Source of the DNA: DASQFQ01 sp963730115
GTDB lineage: Bacteria > Actinomycetota > Thermoleophilia > Solirubrobacterales > Solirubrobacteraceae
Direction: 5' to 3'
Length of the DNA stretch: 64,000 bases
Assembly: GCA_963730115.1 (NCBI GenBank)
Contig: CAVSQM010000001.1
Location: 310,001 to 374,000 of the forward strand
Of this stretch, positions 46,154 to 55,112 are shown piece by piece; position 1 is the first letter of the stretch; each line of letters starts with the position of its first letter. The position numbers and the translations under genes were made by a program. The notes under the pieces were generated by a model. The model was not told the origin of the DNA. It saw nothing but the letters and a program-made list of their open reading frames with translations, and did not search any database.

Positions 46154-47031
46154 TCGAGAAGCCCGTCTGCCTGATCGCCAACCCGAGCGCCGGCGGTGGC
46201 CGGACGGCGCGCCTGCTCCCGAAGGTGGAAACGGCGCTGCGGGGGCACGGGATCGCGTTCCGCGTCGAGCGGACGCACTCGATCGAGCATGCCCGCGAGC
46301 TCGGCCGCGAGACGGTGGAGCGCGGCGAGGTGGCCGCGGCGATGGGCGGCGACGGCCTGCTCGGCGCGCTGGCCGGCGAGCTGCGCCACACCGACGGCGT
46401 GCTGGCGGTGTTGCCGGGTGGCCGCGGCAACGACTTCGCGCGCAAGCTCGGCCTCGGCTCCGACCCCGTGGCGGCCTGCGACGTGCTCGCGCTCGGCCGC
46501 GAGCAGCAGCTCGACGTGGCCGACATCAACGGCCGCGCCTACCTCGGCATCGCCTCCTCGGGCCTCGACTCCGACGCGGGCGACCTCGCCAACTCGACCC
46601 GCTTCCGCGCGAAGCTCGGCCAGCTCGTCTATGTCTACGCCACGCTGCGGGCGCTGCGGGCGTGGCGGCCCGCGCACTGGCAGGTCGTCGTCGACGGCGA
46701 GCCGCACGCGTTCACCGGCTACTCGGTGGCGGTCTGCAACTCCGGCGTGTTCGGCGGCGGCATGGCGCTCGCCCCGGACGCCCGGCTCGACGACGGCATG
46801 CTGGACGTCGTGACGATCGGCGACATCCCCAAGCACAAGTACCTCGGCTCGCTGCCCAAGGTGTTCACCGGCGCGCACATCCGCGAGCCGGGCGTCGAGC
46901 TCATGCGCGGGAAGGAGATCGCCTTCCACGCCGACCGCCCGTTCAACGTGCAGGCCGACGGGGACCCGGTCGCCGATCTCCCGGCGACTGTGCGCGTGCA
47001 GCCCGGCGCGCTCCGGGTGCTCGTCCCGTGA
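46150..47031 (+). CDS. Diacylglycerol kinase-like lipid kinase
   Basis: A 293-residue DAGK catalytic-fold protein. CLIANPSAGGGRTARLLPKV is the start of the fold, VAAAMGGDGLLGALAGELRH the nucleotide loop (GGDG), LAVLPGGRGNDFARKLGLGS the conserved GTGNDFA-like motif with R for T, and GIASSGLDSDAGDLANSTRF follows. It probably phosphorylates a lipid such as diacylglycerol or undecaprenol. Lies directly before murT, suggesting a link to cell-wall lipid recycling (inference). Confidence 0.88.
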   Translation: MIEKPVCLIANPSAGGGRTARLLPKVETALRGHGIAFRVERTHSIEHARELGRETVERGEVAAAMGGDGLLGALAGELRHTDGVLAVLPGGRGNDFARKLGLGSDPVAACDVLALGREQQLDVADINGRAYLGIASSGLDSDAGDLANSTRFRAKLGQLVYVYATLRALRAWRPAHWQVVVDGEPHAFTGYSVAVCNSGVFGGGMALAPDARLDDGMLDVVTIGDIPKHKYLGSLPKVFTGAHIREPGVELMRGKEIAFHADRPFNVQADGDPVADLPATVRVQPGALRVLVP

Positions 47032-48407
47032 GCCTGCTCGCCCCCAAGGTGGCGGCGGCCAAGGCCGTCGGCGCGCTGGCCCGCCGCGCCGGGCGCGGCG
47101 GCGGCACCTCGCTGCCCGGCAAGCTGCTCACGCGGCTCGAGCCGCACGCGATCGGGATGCTGGCCGGGCGGCTCGAGCACGGCAGCGTCGTCGTCTCGGC
47201 CACGAACGGCAAGACGACGACCGCGGCGATGGTGGCGGCGATCCTCGAGCGCACCGGCCGCCGGCTCGTGCACAACCGCGCGGGCGCGAACATGGCGGGC
47301 GGCGTCGCCTCGGCGCTGGCCGACGCTTCGCGCCGCGGCGGCCGCGAGCTCGACGGCGACTTCGGGCTGTTCGAGGTCGACGAGTTCTGGCTCGGCGACG
47401 TGGTGGCGGAGCTCAACCCGCGGGCGATGCTGTTGGCCAACCTGTTCCGCGACCAGCTCGACCGCTACGGCGAGCTCGACACGATCGCCGACCGCTGGGC
47501 CGCCGTGGCCGCCGAGCGCGCGGCCACCACCCAGCTCGTGCTCAACGCCGACGACCCGCTGGTCGCCGACCTGGGGAGAGCGGAGGGAGCCGAGCCGTGG
47601 TACTTCGGCGTCGAGGACGACGGCGTCGCCCACCACGAGCTCCAGCACGCCTCCGACTCCAAGCACTGCCGCCGCTGCGGCCACGCCTACGTCTACGAGG
47701 CCGCCTACATGGGCCACCTCGGCCGCTACCACTGCCCGAACTGCGGCAACCGCCGCCCCGAGCCCGCCGTGGCCGCCGAGTCGGTGCAGCTGCGCGGCAT
47801 CCGCTCGGCCGCCTTCACGCTGCGCGCGCCCCAGGGCTCGACCCGCGTCGAGCTCCCGCTGCCCGGGCTCTACAACGTCTACAACGCGCTCGGCGCGGCG
47901 GCGCTGTGCCTGTCGCTCGGCGTCGAGCTGCCGACCATCGCCGCCGGCCTCGGCGCCGTCGCGCCCGCCTTCGGCCGCGCCGAGACGCTCGAGCTCGACG
48001 GCCGCGCCACCTCGATTCTGCTCGTCAAGAACCCGGCCGGCGCCAACGAGGTCCTGCGCACGCTGGCGCTCGAGGGCGGCGAGCTCGACCTGTTCGGGAT
48101 CCTCAACGACCGCATCGCCGACGGCCGCGACGTCTCGTGGGTGTGGGACGCCGACTGGGAGACGCTCGCCCCGCACGTCAAGCGCATGACCTGCTCGGGC
48201 ACTCGCGCCGCCGAGCTCGCGCTGCGGATGAAGTACGCCGGCGTGCCGGTCGAGCGGCTCAGCGTCGTCGAGAGCCTCGCCGACGGGCTCGACCACGCGC
48301 TGGCAGGCGGCTCCGGCGCCCTCTATGCCCTCCCCACCTACACCGCGCTGCTCGAGCTGCGCGGGCTGCTCTCGGACCGCGGGGCGGCCAGGGAGTACTG
48401 GCGATGA
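47028..48407 (+). CDS. murT: Lipid II isoglutaminyl synthase, MurT subunit
   Basis: A 459-residue Mur-ligase-like protein. The ATP loop is VVVSATNGKTTTAAMVAAIL, then VHNRAGANMAGGVASAL, LFEVDEFWLGDVV and LANLFRDQLDRYGELDTIAD. A zinc ribbon (KHCRRCGHAYVYEAAYMGHL, YHCPNCGNRRP) sits in the middle domain, a MurT hallmark. The C-terminal DUF1727 domain follows. With GatD it amidates the D-Glu of lipid II. GTG start overlaps the kinase stop. Here gatD is not adjacent: two genes intervene. Confidence 0.94.
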   Translation: MSLLAPKVAAAKAVGALARRAGRGGGTSLPGKLLTRLEPHAIGMLAGRLEHGSVVVSATNGKTTTAAMVAAILERTGRRLVHNRAGANMAGGVASALADASRRGGRELDGDFGLFEVDEFWLGDVVAELNPRAMLLANLFRDQLDRYGELDTIADRWAAVAAERAATTQLVLNADDPLVADLGRAEGAEPWYFGVEDDGVAHHELQHASDSKHCRRCGHAYVYEAAYMGHLGRYHCPNCGNRRPEPAVAAESVQLRGIRSAAFTLRAPQGSTRVELPLPGLYNVYNALGAAALCLSLGVELPTIAAGLGAVAPAFGRAETLELDGRATSILLVKNPAGANEVLRTLALEGGELDLFGILNDRIADGRDVSWVWDADWETLAPHVKRMTCSGTRAAELALRMKYAGVPVERLSVVESLADGLDHALAGGSGALYALPTYTALLELRGLLSDRGAAREYWR

Positions 48408-49852
48408 TCGACGAGCTCGCGATCGAGACGTTCAACGAGCACACGCTCGCCGGGCTGGCGGTCGGCGTGGTGCGCGACGGCGAGCTCGAGCACTTCACCG
48501 GCCTGGGCATGGCCGACGGGGCCGAGGGGCGCTCGGTGGAGCGCGACACCGTCTTCCGCATCGGCTCGATCTCGAAGACGATGACCGCCGTCGCCGTGAT
48601 GCAGCTCGTCGAGGAGGGCGTGCTCGACCTCGACGCCGCCGTCGACGACCTCGGCACCCGGGCGCGGATCGACGCGCCGGCGCCGGTCACCGTGCGGCAC
48701 CTGCTGACCCACACCAGCGGGCTCGGCGAGCTGCGGCGGCCGTCCGACCTCACCCGGCCCGTGCTCGGGCTGGCCACCAAGGAGGCGCCGCCGCTGGGCG
48801 AGTACTACGCGCGCCCGCTGCGGACCCGCGTGCCGCCGGGGACGAAGTGGGCCTACGCGAACCACGGGTTCGCGCTGCTCGGCCTGATCGTCGAGGACCT
48901 GCGCGGGCGCCCGTTCCCGCAGGTCATGCGCGAGCGGATCTTCGCGCCGCTCGGCATGGAGCGCTCTGACTTCGAGCGGACGCCGCGCGTGCGCGAGCGC
49001 CTGGCGGTCGGCTACGGCGCGGCGCGCAAGGGGTTTAAGCCGGTGCGCGACTACGAGATCGCCGTCGGCCCGGCGGGCTCCTGCTTCTCGACGACCGAGG
49101 ACATGGCGCGCTACGTCGCCGCGCTCGCGGGCGACGGGGCGCCGCTCCTGCGGCCCGAGTCGCTCGCGAGCATGCTGGAGCCCCAGGGCGAGCCCGACCC
49201 GGCGATGCCCTCGATGGGGCTCTCGTTCTTCCTCGGGCGCGTCGGCGGCCACCGCGTCGCCGGTCACGACGGCGGCTGGAGCGGCTTCGTGTCCGCCCTC
49301 GCGTTCGCCCCCGGGTCCGGCACCGGCGTCGTCGCCTTCACCAACACCAACACCGCCTTCGCGCCGCACGTGCTCGCCGAGCGCGTGCTGGAGCGGCTGC
49401 TCGGCGACGCGGTTGAGCCGCCGGCCGTGCCCCAGCACGCGCACGCGTGGCCGGAGCTGACCGGCCTCTACAAGCTCCCGCAAGGGCTCAACACCAACCT
49501 CCGCTGGTGGCCGCTGCTCGGCGGCGAGGTGCAGGTCGCGGTGCGCAAGGGCAAGCTTGTCGCCCGCTCCCCCTCCCCCGTGACACAGCTGCGCAAGGGC
49601 ATCGAGCTGCACGCGATCGACCCCGAGAACCCGCTGCGGCTCGAGGCGCGCGTCGACGGCTGGTCGGTGCCCGTCGTGTTCGAGCGCGGCGAGGGCGGCG
49701 ACGTGGTGGCGCTGCGGGCCGGCTCGACCCGCGGCGGGCTGCTGCGCCTGCACCGGCGCTCGCCCGCCGCGAGCCTGCGCGTGTGGGCGCGAACCGCGGC
49801 CGCCGCCGGGACGCTCGCGGGCGCCGCCGCGGCCTGGAGGCGCCGGCGATGA
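48404..49852 (+). CDS. Serine hydrolase (class C beta-lactamase/DD-peptidase fold)
   Basis: A 482-residue penicillin-binding-protein-like hydrolase. The nucleophile motif is FRIGSISKTMTAVAVMQLVE (SxxK), the second KWAYANHGFALLGLIVEDLR (YxN), and the third HRVAGHDGGWSGFVSALAF (HxG). A C-terminal beta domain (residues about 350-450) follows, and a hydrophobic segment with basic end (AAAAGTLAGAAAAWRRRR). No clear signal peptide. Possibly trims peptidoglycan precursors. Inserted between murT and gatD with four-base overlaps on both sides. Confidence 0.88.
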   Translation: MIDELAIETFNEHTLAGLAVGVVRDGELEHFTGLGMADGAEGRSVERDTVFRIGSISKTMTAVAVMQLVEEGVLDLDAAVDDLGTRARIDAPAPVTVRHLLTHTSGLGELRRPSDLTRPVLGLATKEAPPLGEYYARPLRTRVPPGTKWAYANHGFALLGLIVEDLRGRPFPQVMRERIFAPLGMERSDFERTPRVRERLAVGYGAARKGFKPVRDYEIAVGPAGSCFSTTEDMARYVAALAGDGAPLLRPESLASMLEPQGEPDPAMPSMGLSFFLGRVGGHRVAGHDGGWSGFVSALAFAPGSGTGVVAFTNTNTAFAPHVLAERVLERLLGDAVEPPAVPQHAHAWPELTGLYKLPQGLNTNLRWWPLLGGEVQVAVRKGKLVARSPSPVTQLRKGIELHAIDPENPLRLEARVDGWSVPVVFERGEGGDVVALRAGSTRGGLLRLHRRSPAASLRVWARTAAAAGTLAGAAAAWRRRR

Positions 49853-50571
49853 GCGCGATCGTGTGGCACGACGTCGAGTGCGGCGGCTATGCCGCCGACC
49901 TGGCGCTGTGGCGCGACCTGGCCGAGGCCGAGGCGGGCCCGGTGCTCGACGTCGGCGCCGGGGCGGGCCGCGTGGCGCTCGACCTCGCGCGCGCCGGCCA
50001 TGACGTCACCGCGCTCGACCTCGACCCCGACCTGCTGGCGGAGCTGCGGGCGCGCGCGGAGCAGGAGGACCTCGAGGTCCGCACGGAGCTCGCCGACGCC
50101 GCCGGCTTCGAGCTCGAGGGCGCCCCGTTCGGGCTGATCCTCGTCCCCATGCAGACGATCCAGCTGCTGCCCGGCCGCGCCGCGCGCACCGCCTTCCTCA
50201 GCTCGGCCCGCGAGCACCTCGCCGCGGGCGGGCTCGTCGCGCTGGCCCTGGCCGAGGAGCTCGAGCCGTTCGAGGCCGACAGCGCGCACCCGCTGCCGCC
50301 GGACACCGGCGAGCGCGAGGGCTGGCGCTACCGCTCCTTCCCGGTCGCGATCCGCCGCCACGGCGACCGCGTCGTGCTCGAGCGCGTTCGCGTCCTGACC
50401 GCGCCGGACGGCACGACCTCGAGCGAGGACGACGCGGTCACCTTGAGCACGCTCAGCGCCCCCGATCTCGAGGCCGAGGGCCGCGCCGCCGGGCTCACGC
50501 CCGAGGCGCCCCACTTCATCGAGGAGACCGAGGCCCACCTCGGCTCGACGGTGGTGATGCTGCGTGGCTGA
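49849..50571 (+). CDS. Class I SAM-dependent methyltransferase
   Basis: A 240-residue methyltransferase. GPVLDVGAGAGRVALDLARA is motif I, GHDVTALDLDPDLLAELRAR motif II, and APFGLILVPMQTIQLLPG lies at the third strand. The substrate cannot be told from sequence. It lies inside the murT-gatD operon: ATG at 49849 overlaps the serine hydrolase stop and its own stop lies eight bases into gatD. Confidence 0.86.
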   Translation: MSAIVWHDVECGGYAADLALWRDLAEAEAGPVLDVGAGAGRVALDLARAGHDVTALDLDPDLLAELRARAEQEDLEVRTELADAAGFELEGAPFGLILVPMQTIQLLPGRAARTAFLSSAREHLAAGGLVALALAEELEPFEADSAHPLPPDTGEREGWRYRSFPVAIRRHGDRVVLERVRVLTAPDGTTSSEDDAVTLSTLSAPDLEAEGRAAGLTPEAPHFIEETEAHLGSTVVMLRG

Positions 50572-51308
50572 GGGCGTCCTGCGGGTCTGCGCGCTGTACC
50601 CGGACCTGATGAACATCTACGCCGACCGGGGCAACCTGCTGCTGCTCGAGCGCCGCTGCGAGTGGCGTGGGATCGGCTTCGAGCTGGCGGGCGCCGGCCT
50701 CGGCGACGCGATCGACCCCGACGCGCACGACCTGTTCTACCTCGGCGGTGGTCAGGACCGTGACCAGCAGCTGTGTGCGCAGGATCTCGCCACCGTCAAA
50801 CGCGACGCCCTGCACGCCGCGGCCGATCGCGGACGCGTCATCTTCGCCGTCTGCGGCGGCTACCAGCTGCTGGGGCACGCCTACGAGCTCGGCGGCGAGC
50901 GGTTGCCCGGCGTCGGGCTGGTCGACCTGGAAACCGTCCGCGACCCCGGCCCGCGGCTGATCGGCAACGTGGCCATCGAGGTCGACCTCGGCGCCGGCCC
51001 GCAGGTGCTTGCAGGCTTCGAGAATCACGGCGGGCGCACCCACCTCGGAGCCGGGCGCAACGCCGCTGGGGCGCGTGCTCAAGGGTCACGGCAACAACGG
51101 GAGCGACGGCCGGGAGGGCGTGCGCGGCGGCGCCCACGGCACCGTGCTCGGCACCTATCTCCACGGTCCGTTACTCCCCAAGAACGCCTGGTTCGCCGAC
51201 TGGCTGACCGCCACCGCGCTGGGCCGCGGCCCGGGCGAGCTTCCGGGTTTGGACGACGCGCTCGAGGACGCGGCGCATGCCGGCGCCCGACGGGCGGCCG
51301 CCTTATGA
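50564..51308 (+). CDS. gatD: Lipid II isoglutaminyl synthase, GatD glutaminase subunit, frame interrupted
   Basis: About 247 residues. LRVCALYPDLMNIYADRGNL opens the CobQ-type amidotransferase fold, DLFYLGGGQDRDQQL follows, the nucleophile Cys is in VIFAVCGGYQLLGHAYEL, and GFENHGGRTHL precedes a +1 change near 51045-51052. After it come PGATPLGRVLKGHGNNG and the catalytic His in GTYLHGPLLPKN. Length 745 is one over a multiple of three. It supplies ammonia to MurT. GTG start overlaps the methyltransferase. Confidence 0.92.
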
Positions 51309-51353
51309 AGTTGTAGGGTTCCCGCACCTTCGGTCCCAGGAGGCCCCGCCGCG
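51309..51353 (+). promoter_or_regulatory. Promoter/leader of the OpuC operon
   Basis: TAGGGT at 51314-51319 may be a -10 element; no convincing -35 is seen. A strong Shine-Dalgarno sequence (AGGAGG) stands about nine bases before the ATG at 51354, so unlike many neighbours this message has a leader of roughly 30 bases. Confidence 0.4.
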
Positions 51354-52574
51354 ATGAATTCCACCACCGCCCAGCCCGAGGGGCCGTCCGCCAGCGCGGA
51401 GGCCGCCTCCCTCGAGTTCCGGGAAGCGACCAAGCGCTATCCCGGCGCCGAGAACGCCGCCGTCGAAGCGCTGTCGCTCGAGGTGCCGGCCGGCGAGATC
51501 TGCGTCCTCGTCGGGCCGTCGGGCTGCGGCAAGACCACGGCGATGCGGATGGTCAACCGCATGATCGAGATCAGCGACGGCGACATCCTCGTCGGCGGCG
51601 AGAGCGTCAGGTCGAAGCCGCCCGCCCAGCTGCGGCGGGAGATCGGCTACGTGATCCAGCAGATCGGCCTGTTCCCGCACAAGACGATCGGCGACAACAT
51701 CGCCACCGTGCCCGAGCTGCTGGGCTGGGACAAGCAGCGGACCCGCGCCCGCATCGAGGAGCTGCTGGAGCTGATCGGGCTGACCGGCGACTACCGCGAC
51801 CGCTACCCCTCGCAGCTCTCCGGCGGCCAGCGCCAGCGCGTGGGCGTCGCCCGCGCACTCGCCGCCGACCCGCCGCTGATGCTGATGGACGAGCCGTTCG
51901 GCGCCATCGACCCGATCAACCGCGAGCGGCTCCAGAACGAGTTCCTGCGCCTGCAGGCCGAGATCCGCAAGACGATCGTCTTCGTCACCCACGACATCGA
52001 CGAGGCGATCAAGATGGGCGACAAGATCGCGATCCTCAAGGAGGGCGGCAAGCTCGCGCAGTTCGCGCCTCCGGCCGAGCTGCTCATGTACCCCGCCGAG
52101 CCGTTCGTCGAGGACTTCGTCGGCTCCGACCGCGCGCTCAAGCGGCTCGCGCTCCAGCGCGTGCGCGACATCGACCTCTGGAAGGCCGCGATCGTGCGGG
52201 CGGGCGAGGACGTCGGCGAGGCGCGCAAGAAGCTCGAGGACGCCGACCTCGACATCCCGCTGCTGGTCGACGACGAGGGCCGCCCCAAGGGCTGGCTGTC
52301 CGAGCGCGGGCTGCAGGGCGAGCGCGTGCGCGAGGAGCTGCGCTCGCCGGCCGACCCCGTGGTCGAGCTCGACGACATCCTGCGCGACGCGCTCTCCGAC
52401 CTGCTCTCCTCCGACACCCAGTACGGGCCGGTGGTGGACCTCGACGGGCGCGTCCAGGGCGTGCTGTCGATCGAGGTGCTCGCGCACGCGCTGAGCCAGA
52501 AGGCCGAGAACGTTCCCACCGCGTCGGAGCTGGCCGAGCACGAGCTCGCGGCCGAGGAGGCGAGGTCCTCCTGA
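51354..52574 (+). CDS. opuCA: Osmoprotectant ABC transporter ATPase with CBS domains
   Basis: A 406-residue ATPase. Walker A is VLVGPSGCGKTTAMRMVNRM, Q-loop GYVIQQIGLFPHKTIGDNI, signature YPSQLSGGQRQRVGVARALA, Walker B LMLMDEPFGAIDPINRERL and H-loop FVTHDIDEAIKMGDKIAIL. The C-terminal 130 residues form a CBS pair (LDIPLLVDDEGRPKGWLSE, YGPVVDLDGRVQGVLSIEVL), which senses ionic strength in OpuA/OpuC systems. It drives glycine betaine/choline uptake with the genes that follow. Confidence 0.94.
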   Translation: MNSTTAQPEGPSASAEAASLEFREATKRYPGAENAAVEALSLEVPAGEICVLVGPSGCGKTTAMRMVNRMIEISDGDILVGGESVRSKPPAQLRREIGYVIQQIGLFPHKTIGDNIATVPELLGWDKQRTRARIEELLELIGLTGDYRDRYPSQLSGGQRQRVGVARALAADPPLMLMDEPFGAIDPINRERLQNEFLRLQAEIRKTIVFVTHDIDEAIKMGDKIAILKEGGKLAQFAPPAELLMYPAEPFVEDFVGSDRALKRLALQRVRDIDLWKAAIVRAGEDVGEARKKLEDADLDIPLLVDDEGRPKGWLSERGLQGERVREELRSPADPVVELDDILRDALSDLLSSDTQYGPVVDLDGRVQGVLSIEVLAHALSQKAENVPTASELAEHELAAEEARSS

Positions 52575-53308
52575 GCGTCGCGCTCGCCCCCTATCTCCCG
52601 GTCTTCGCCCAGCTCAACGAGGACTTCTTCGGCAACCGCGAGGGCGCAGCGCAGAAGTGCCCGGGCAACAACGAGCTCTGCCCCGGGTGGATCGCGGACA
52701 ACATCGGCGACTACATGACTCCGTTGTGGGAGCACGTGCTGCTCAGCATCGTGCCGCTGCTCATCGGCCTCGTGGTCGCGACCGGCCTGGCCCTGGTCGC
52801 CCACCGCTACACGTACCTCAACGGGCCGTTCCTGGCGTTCGTGAGCATCCTCTTCACGATCCCGTCGATCGCGTTCTACCTGATTCTGCTCAACGTCACG
52901 GGCCGCGGGTTCTCGACCGCCGTGGTCGTGCTGACCGCCTACACCCTGGTGCTGATCTACCGCAACACGACCACGGGGCTCCAGGAGGTGCCCCAAGACA
53001 TGGTCGACGCGGCGGAGGGCATGGGGCTGACCCGACGGCAGATCCTCTTCAAGGTCGAGCTGCCGATGGCTCTGCCCACGATCTTCGCGGGGCTGCGGAT
53101 CGCTGCGTCGTCGACCGTCGGCATCGCCGGCTTCGCGTTCTTCGCCGGTGCGGGCGGCCTCGGGGCTGAGATCTTCGCCGACCCGACGTTCCGCGGGAAC
53201 GTCGTGACCGCGTCGATCCTGATGATCCTGCTCGCGACGGCGCTCGAGCTGATCGTGCTCGCCATCCAGCGCGCGATGACCCCGTGGGAGCGGGCGGTGC
53301 GCGGATGA
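52571..53308 (+). CDS. opuCB: Osmoprotectant ABC permease (OpuCB/OpuCD type), possible CTG start
   Basis: About 245 residues with five or six helices. The EAA loop is LQEVPQDMVDAAEGMGLTRR and membrane stretches include FVSILFTIPSIAFYLILLNV. Reading frame and family-like sequence extend before the first ATG (52715): LSVALAPYLPVFAQLNEDF, LCPGWIADNIGDYM. They reach CTG at 52571, which overlaps the opuCA stop as CTGA. No ATG, GTG or TTG fits upstream of 52715, so CTG initiation or a base error is implied. Confidence 0.88.
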   Translation: MSVALAPYLPVFAQLNEDFFGNREGAAQKCPGNNELCPGWIADNIGDYMTPLWEHVLLSIVPLLIGLVVATGLALVAHRYTYLNGPFLAFVSILFTIPSIAFYLILLNVTGRGFSTAVVVLTAYTLVLIYRNTTTGLQEVPQDMVDAAEGMGLTRRQILFKVELPMALPTIFAGLRIAASSTVGIAGFAFFAGAGGLGAEIFADPTFRGNVVTASILMILLATALELIVLAIQRAMTPWERAVRG

Positions 53309-54072
53309 CCCTCGCGGCCCTCGGTCCCTTCGGGGACGCGATCCAGTTCATCTTCCAGGAGCGCGAGTCGCAGGCCGGCACGGTCCGCGTCGGCGGCCTC
53401 GGCGAGATGTGGGAGCTGACCTGGATGCACCTGAAGCTCTCGTTCGCCGCCGTGTTCATCGCCGTCGTGATCGCCACGCCGCTCGGCATCTGGCTCGGCC
53501 ACATCGGCCGCTACCAGTTCTTCGCCACGAGCACGTCGAACATCGGCCGCGCGGTCCCGTCGCTCGGGCTGGTCGTCTTCTTCATCGCGTTCCTCGGCGT
53601 CGGCTTCCTCAATGTGTGCCTGGCGCTCGTGCTGCTGGCGATCCCTCCGATCCTCACCAACACGTACGTGGGCATGCGCGGTGTCGACCCCGAGACCGTC
53701 GACGCGGCGCGTGGCAACGGCCTCACGGGGCGCCAGGTCGCGCTCCAGGTCGAGCTTCCGCTCGCCCTGCCGACGATCATGGCCGGCATCCGCATCTCGC
53801 TCGTGTCGGTCATCGCCACCGCCACGATCGCCCCGCTGGCCAACGTCGACACGCTCGGCCGCCCGATCATCAGCCCGAACGTCTACGGCACGGCCGGCCA
53901 GCTCGCGGCGTGCATCGTCGTCGCGCTGCTCACAATCGTCGCCGACGCCGCCTTCGTCGCGCTCACGCGCGCGATCACACCGAAGGGCATCAAGCTCGCC
54001 GCAACCGATCGCGGCAGCTCACGCCGCCGCTTCGCCTTCCCGTCCCCCAAGAGGAGCATCGAGACAACGTGA
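53305..54072 (+). CDS. opuCD: Osmoprotectant ABC permease, second subunit
   Basis: A 255-residue permease. ELTWMHLKLSFAAVFIAVVI starts the membrane domain, STSNIGRAVPSLGLVVFFIA and VCLALVLLAIPPILTNTYVG follow, the EAA loop is VDPETVDAARGNGLTGRQVA and SLVSVIATATIAPLANVDTL leads to GRPIISPNVYGTAGQLAA. Pairs with the preceding permease. ATG at 53305 overlaps it by four bases; its stop overlaps the GTG of the binding lipoprotein. Confidence 0.92.
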   Translation: MTLAALGPFGDAIQFIFQERESQAGTVRVGGLGEMWELTWMHLKLSFAAVFIAVVIATPLGIWLGHIGRYQFFATSTSNIGRAVPSLGLVVFFIAFLGVGFLNVCLALVLLAIPPILTNTYVGMRGVDPETVDAARGNGLTGRQVALQVELPLALPTIMAGIRISLVSVIATATIAPLANVDTLGRPIISPNVYGTAGQLAACIVVALLTIVADAAFVALTRAITPKGIKLAATDRGSSRRRFAFPSPKRSIETT

Positions 54073-55050
54073 GACGCATCCATTCACTCTTCGCCCTGCT
54101 CGTCGTGCTGGCCTTCAGCGTCGGCTTCGCCGCCTGCGGCGACGACGAGGAATCGTCCGGCTCCGGCTCGAGCTCCGAGTCGAGCCAGGAGGCCTCCGGC
54201 AACGAGATCCAGCCCATCGAGGGCGCCGAGGGCCAGACGATCACGGTCGGCTCGAAGAACTTCACCGAGCAGTTCGTGCTCGGCGAGATCTACTCGCAGG
54301 CGCTCGAGGCGGCCGGCTTCACGGTCAAGAAGCAGCTCAACCTCGGCTCCGAGCTGATCGCCCACAAGGCGCTGCAGAACGGCACGATCGACGCCTACCC
54401 CGAGTACACCGGCACCGCGCTGACCTCGTTCTTCGGCGTCAAGACCGCCGACGTCCCGCGCGACGCCCAGAAGGCGTACGAGGACACCAAGGCGGGCTTC
54501 GCCAAGGAGGACATCACCGCCTTCGCGCCGACGCCGTTCGAGAACACCTACCGCCTCGGCATGACCAAGGAGGGAGCGGCGAAGGCCGGCAACCCGAAGG
54601 TCATCTCCGACCTCAAGCCCGAGGCGAGCAAGCTCGTCCATCACCGGCTTCCCGGAGTGCAAGCAGCGCCAGGACTGCCTGCTCGGCGTCGAGGACACCT
54701 ACGACATGAAGTTCGGCAAGTTCGTGACCTCCGAGCAGAAGTATCAGGTGCTCAAGAGCGGTGACGCCGACGTCGCGTTCATCTTCACGACCGACGGCGA
54801 CCTGGCCAGCGGCGAGTACGTGGTCCTCGACGACGACAAGAAGTTCTTCCCGCCCTACAACGTCTCGTTCAACGTCCGCAACGAGGCGGCCGAGAAGCTC
54901 GGGCCCGACGGCCAGAAGCTGATCGAGGACGTCCAGAAGCAGATGACCGACGAGGTCATGCAGGAGCTCAACGCCCGCGTCGACATCGACAAGCAGAAGC
55001 CCGAGGAGGCGGCCAAGGCCTACCTCCAGCAGGCCGGCTTCGTCAAGTAG
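54069..55050 (+). CDS. opuCC: Osmoprotectant-binding lipoprotein 1, frame interrupted
   Basis: About 326 residues. The lipoprotein signal is SLFALLVVLAFSVGFAACGD (Cys at about 22), then a Ser/Glu-rich linker and the OpuAC domain: TITVGSKNFTEQFVLGEIYS, GSELIAHKALQNGTIDAYPE, YTGTALTSFFGV and TPFENTYRLGM. A +1 change near 54634-54655 leads to FPECKQRQDCLLGVEDTYDM, AFIFTTDGDLASGEYVVLDD and FFPPYNVSFNVRNEA. Length 982 is one over a multiple of three. Binds glycine betaine or similar. Confidence 0.9.
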
Positions 55051-55076
55051 ACCGAAGGTTCCAGAGCAAAATCCCT

Positions 55077-55096
55077 CGCCCGCCGTCTGGCGGGCG
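55077..55096 (+). terminator. 8-bp GC hairpin after the first binding protein
   Basis: CGCCCGCC at 55077-55084, loop GTCT and GGCGGGCG at 55089-55096 form a perfect stem, followed by GGGG and then ATAAT, not a U-tract. It lies 27 bases after the stop of the first lipoprotein gene and right before the -10 of the second, so it may stop read-through or shape expression between the two. Confidence 0.5.
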
Positions 55097-55099
55097 GGG

Positions 55100-55112
55100 G
55101 ATAATCGCGCCG
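55100..55112 (+). promoter_or_regulatory. Leaderless promoter of second binding-protein gene
   Basis: GATAAT at 55100-55105 is followed by seven bases and the ATG at 55113, without ribosome site. The -35 region would fall in the adjacent hairpin. This separates the second lipoprotein from the OpuC operon as its own transcription unit (inferred). Confidence 0.5.
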
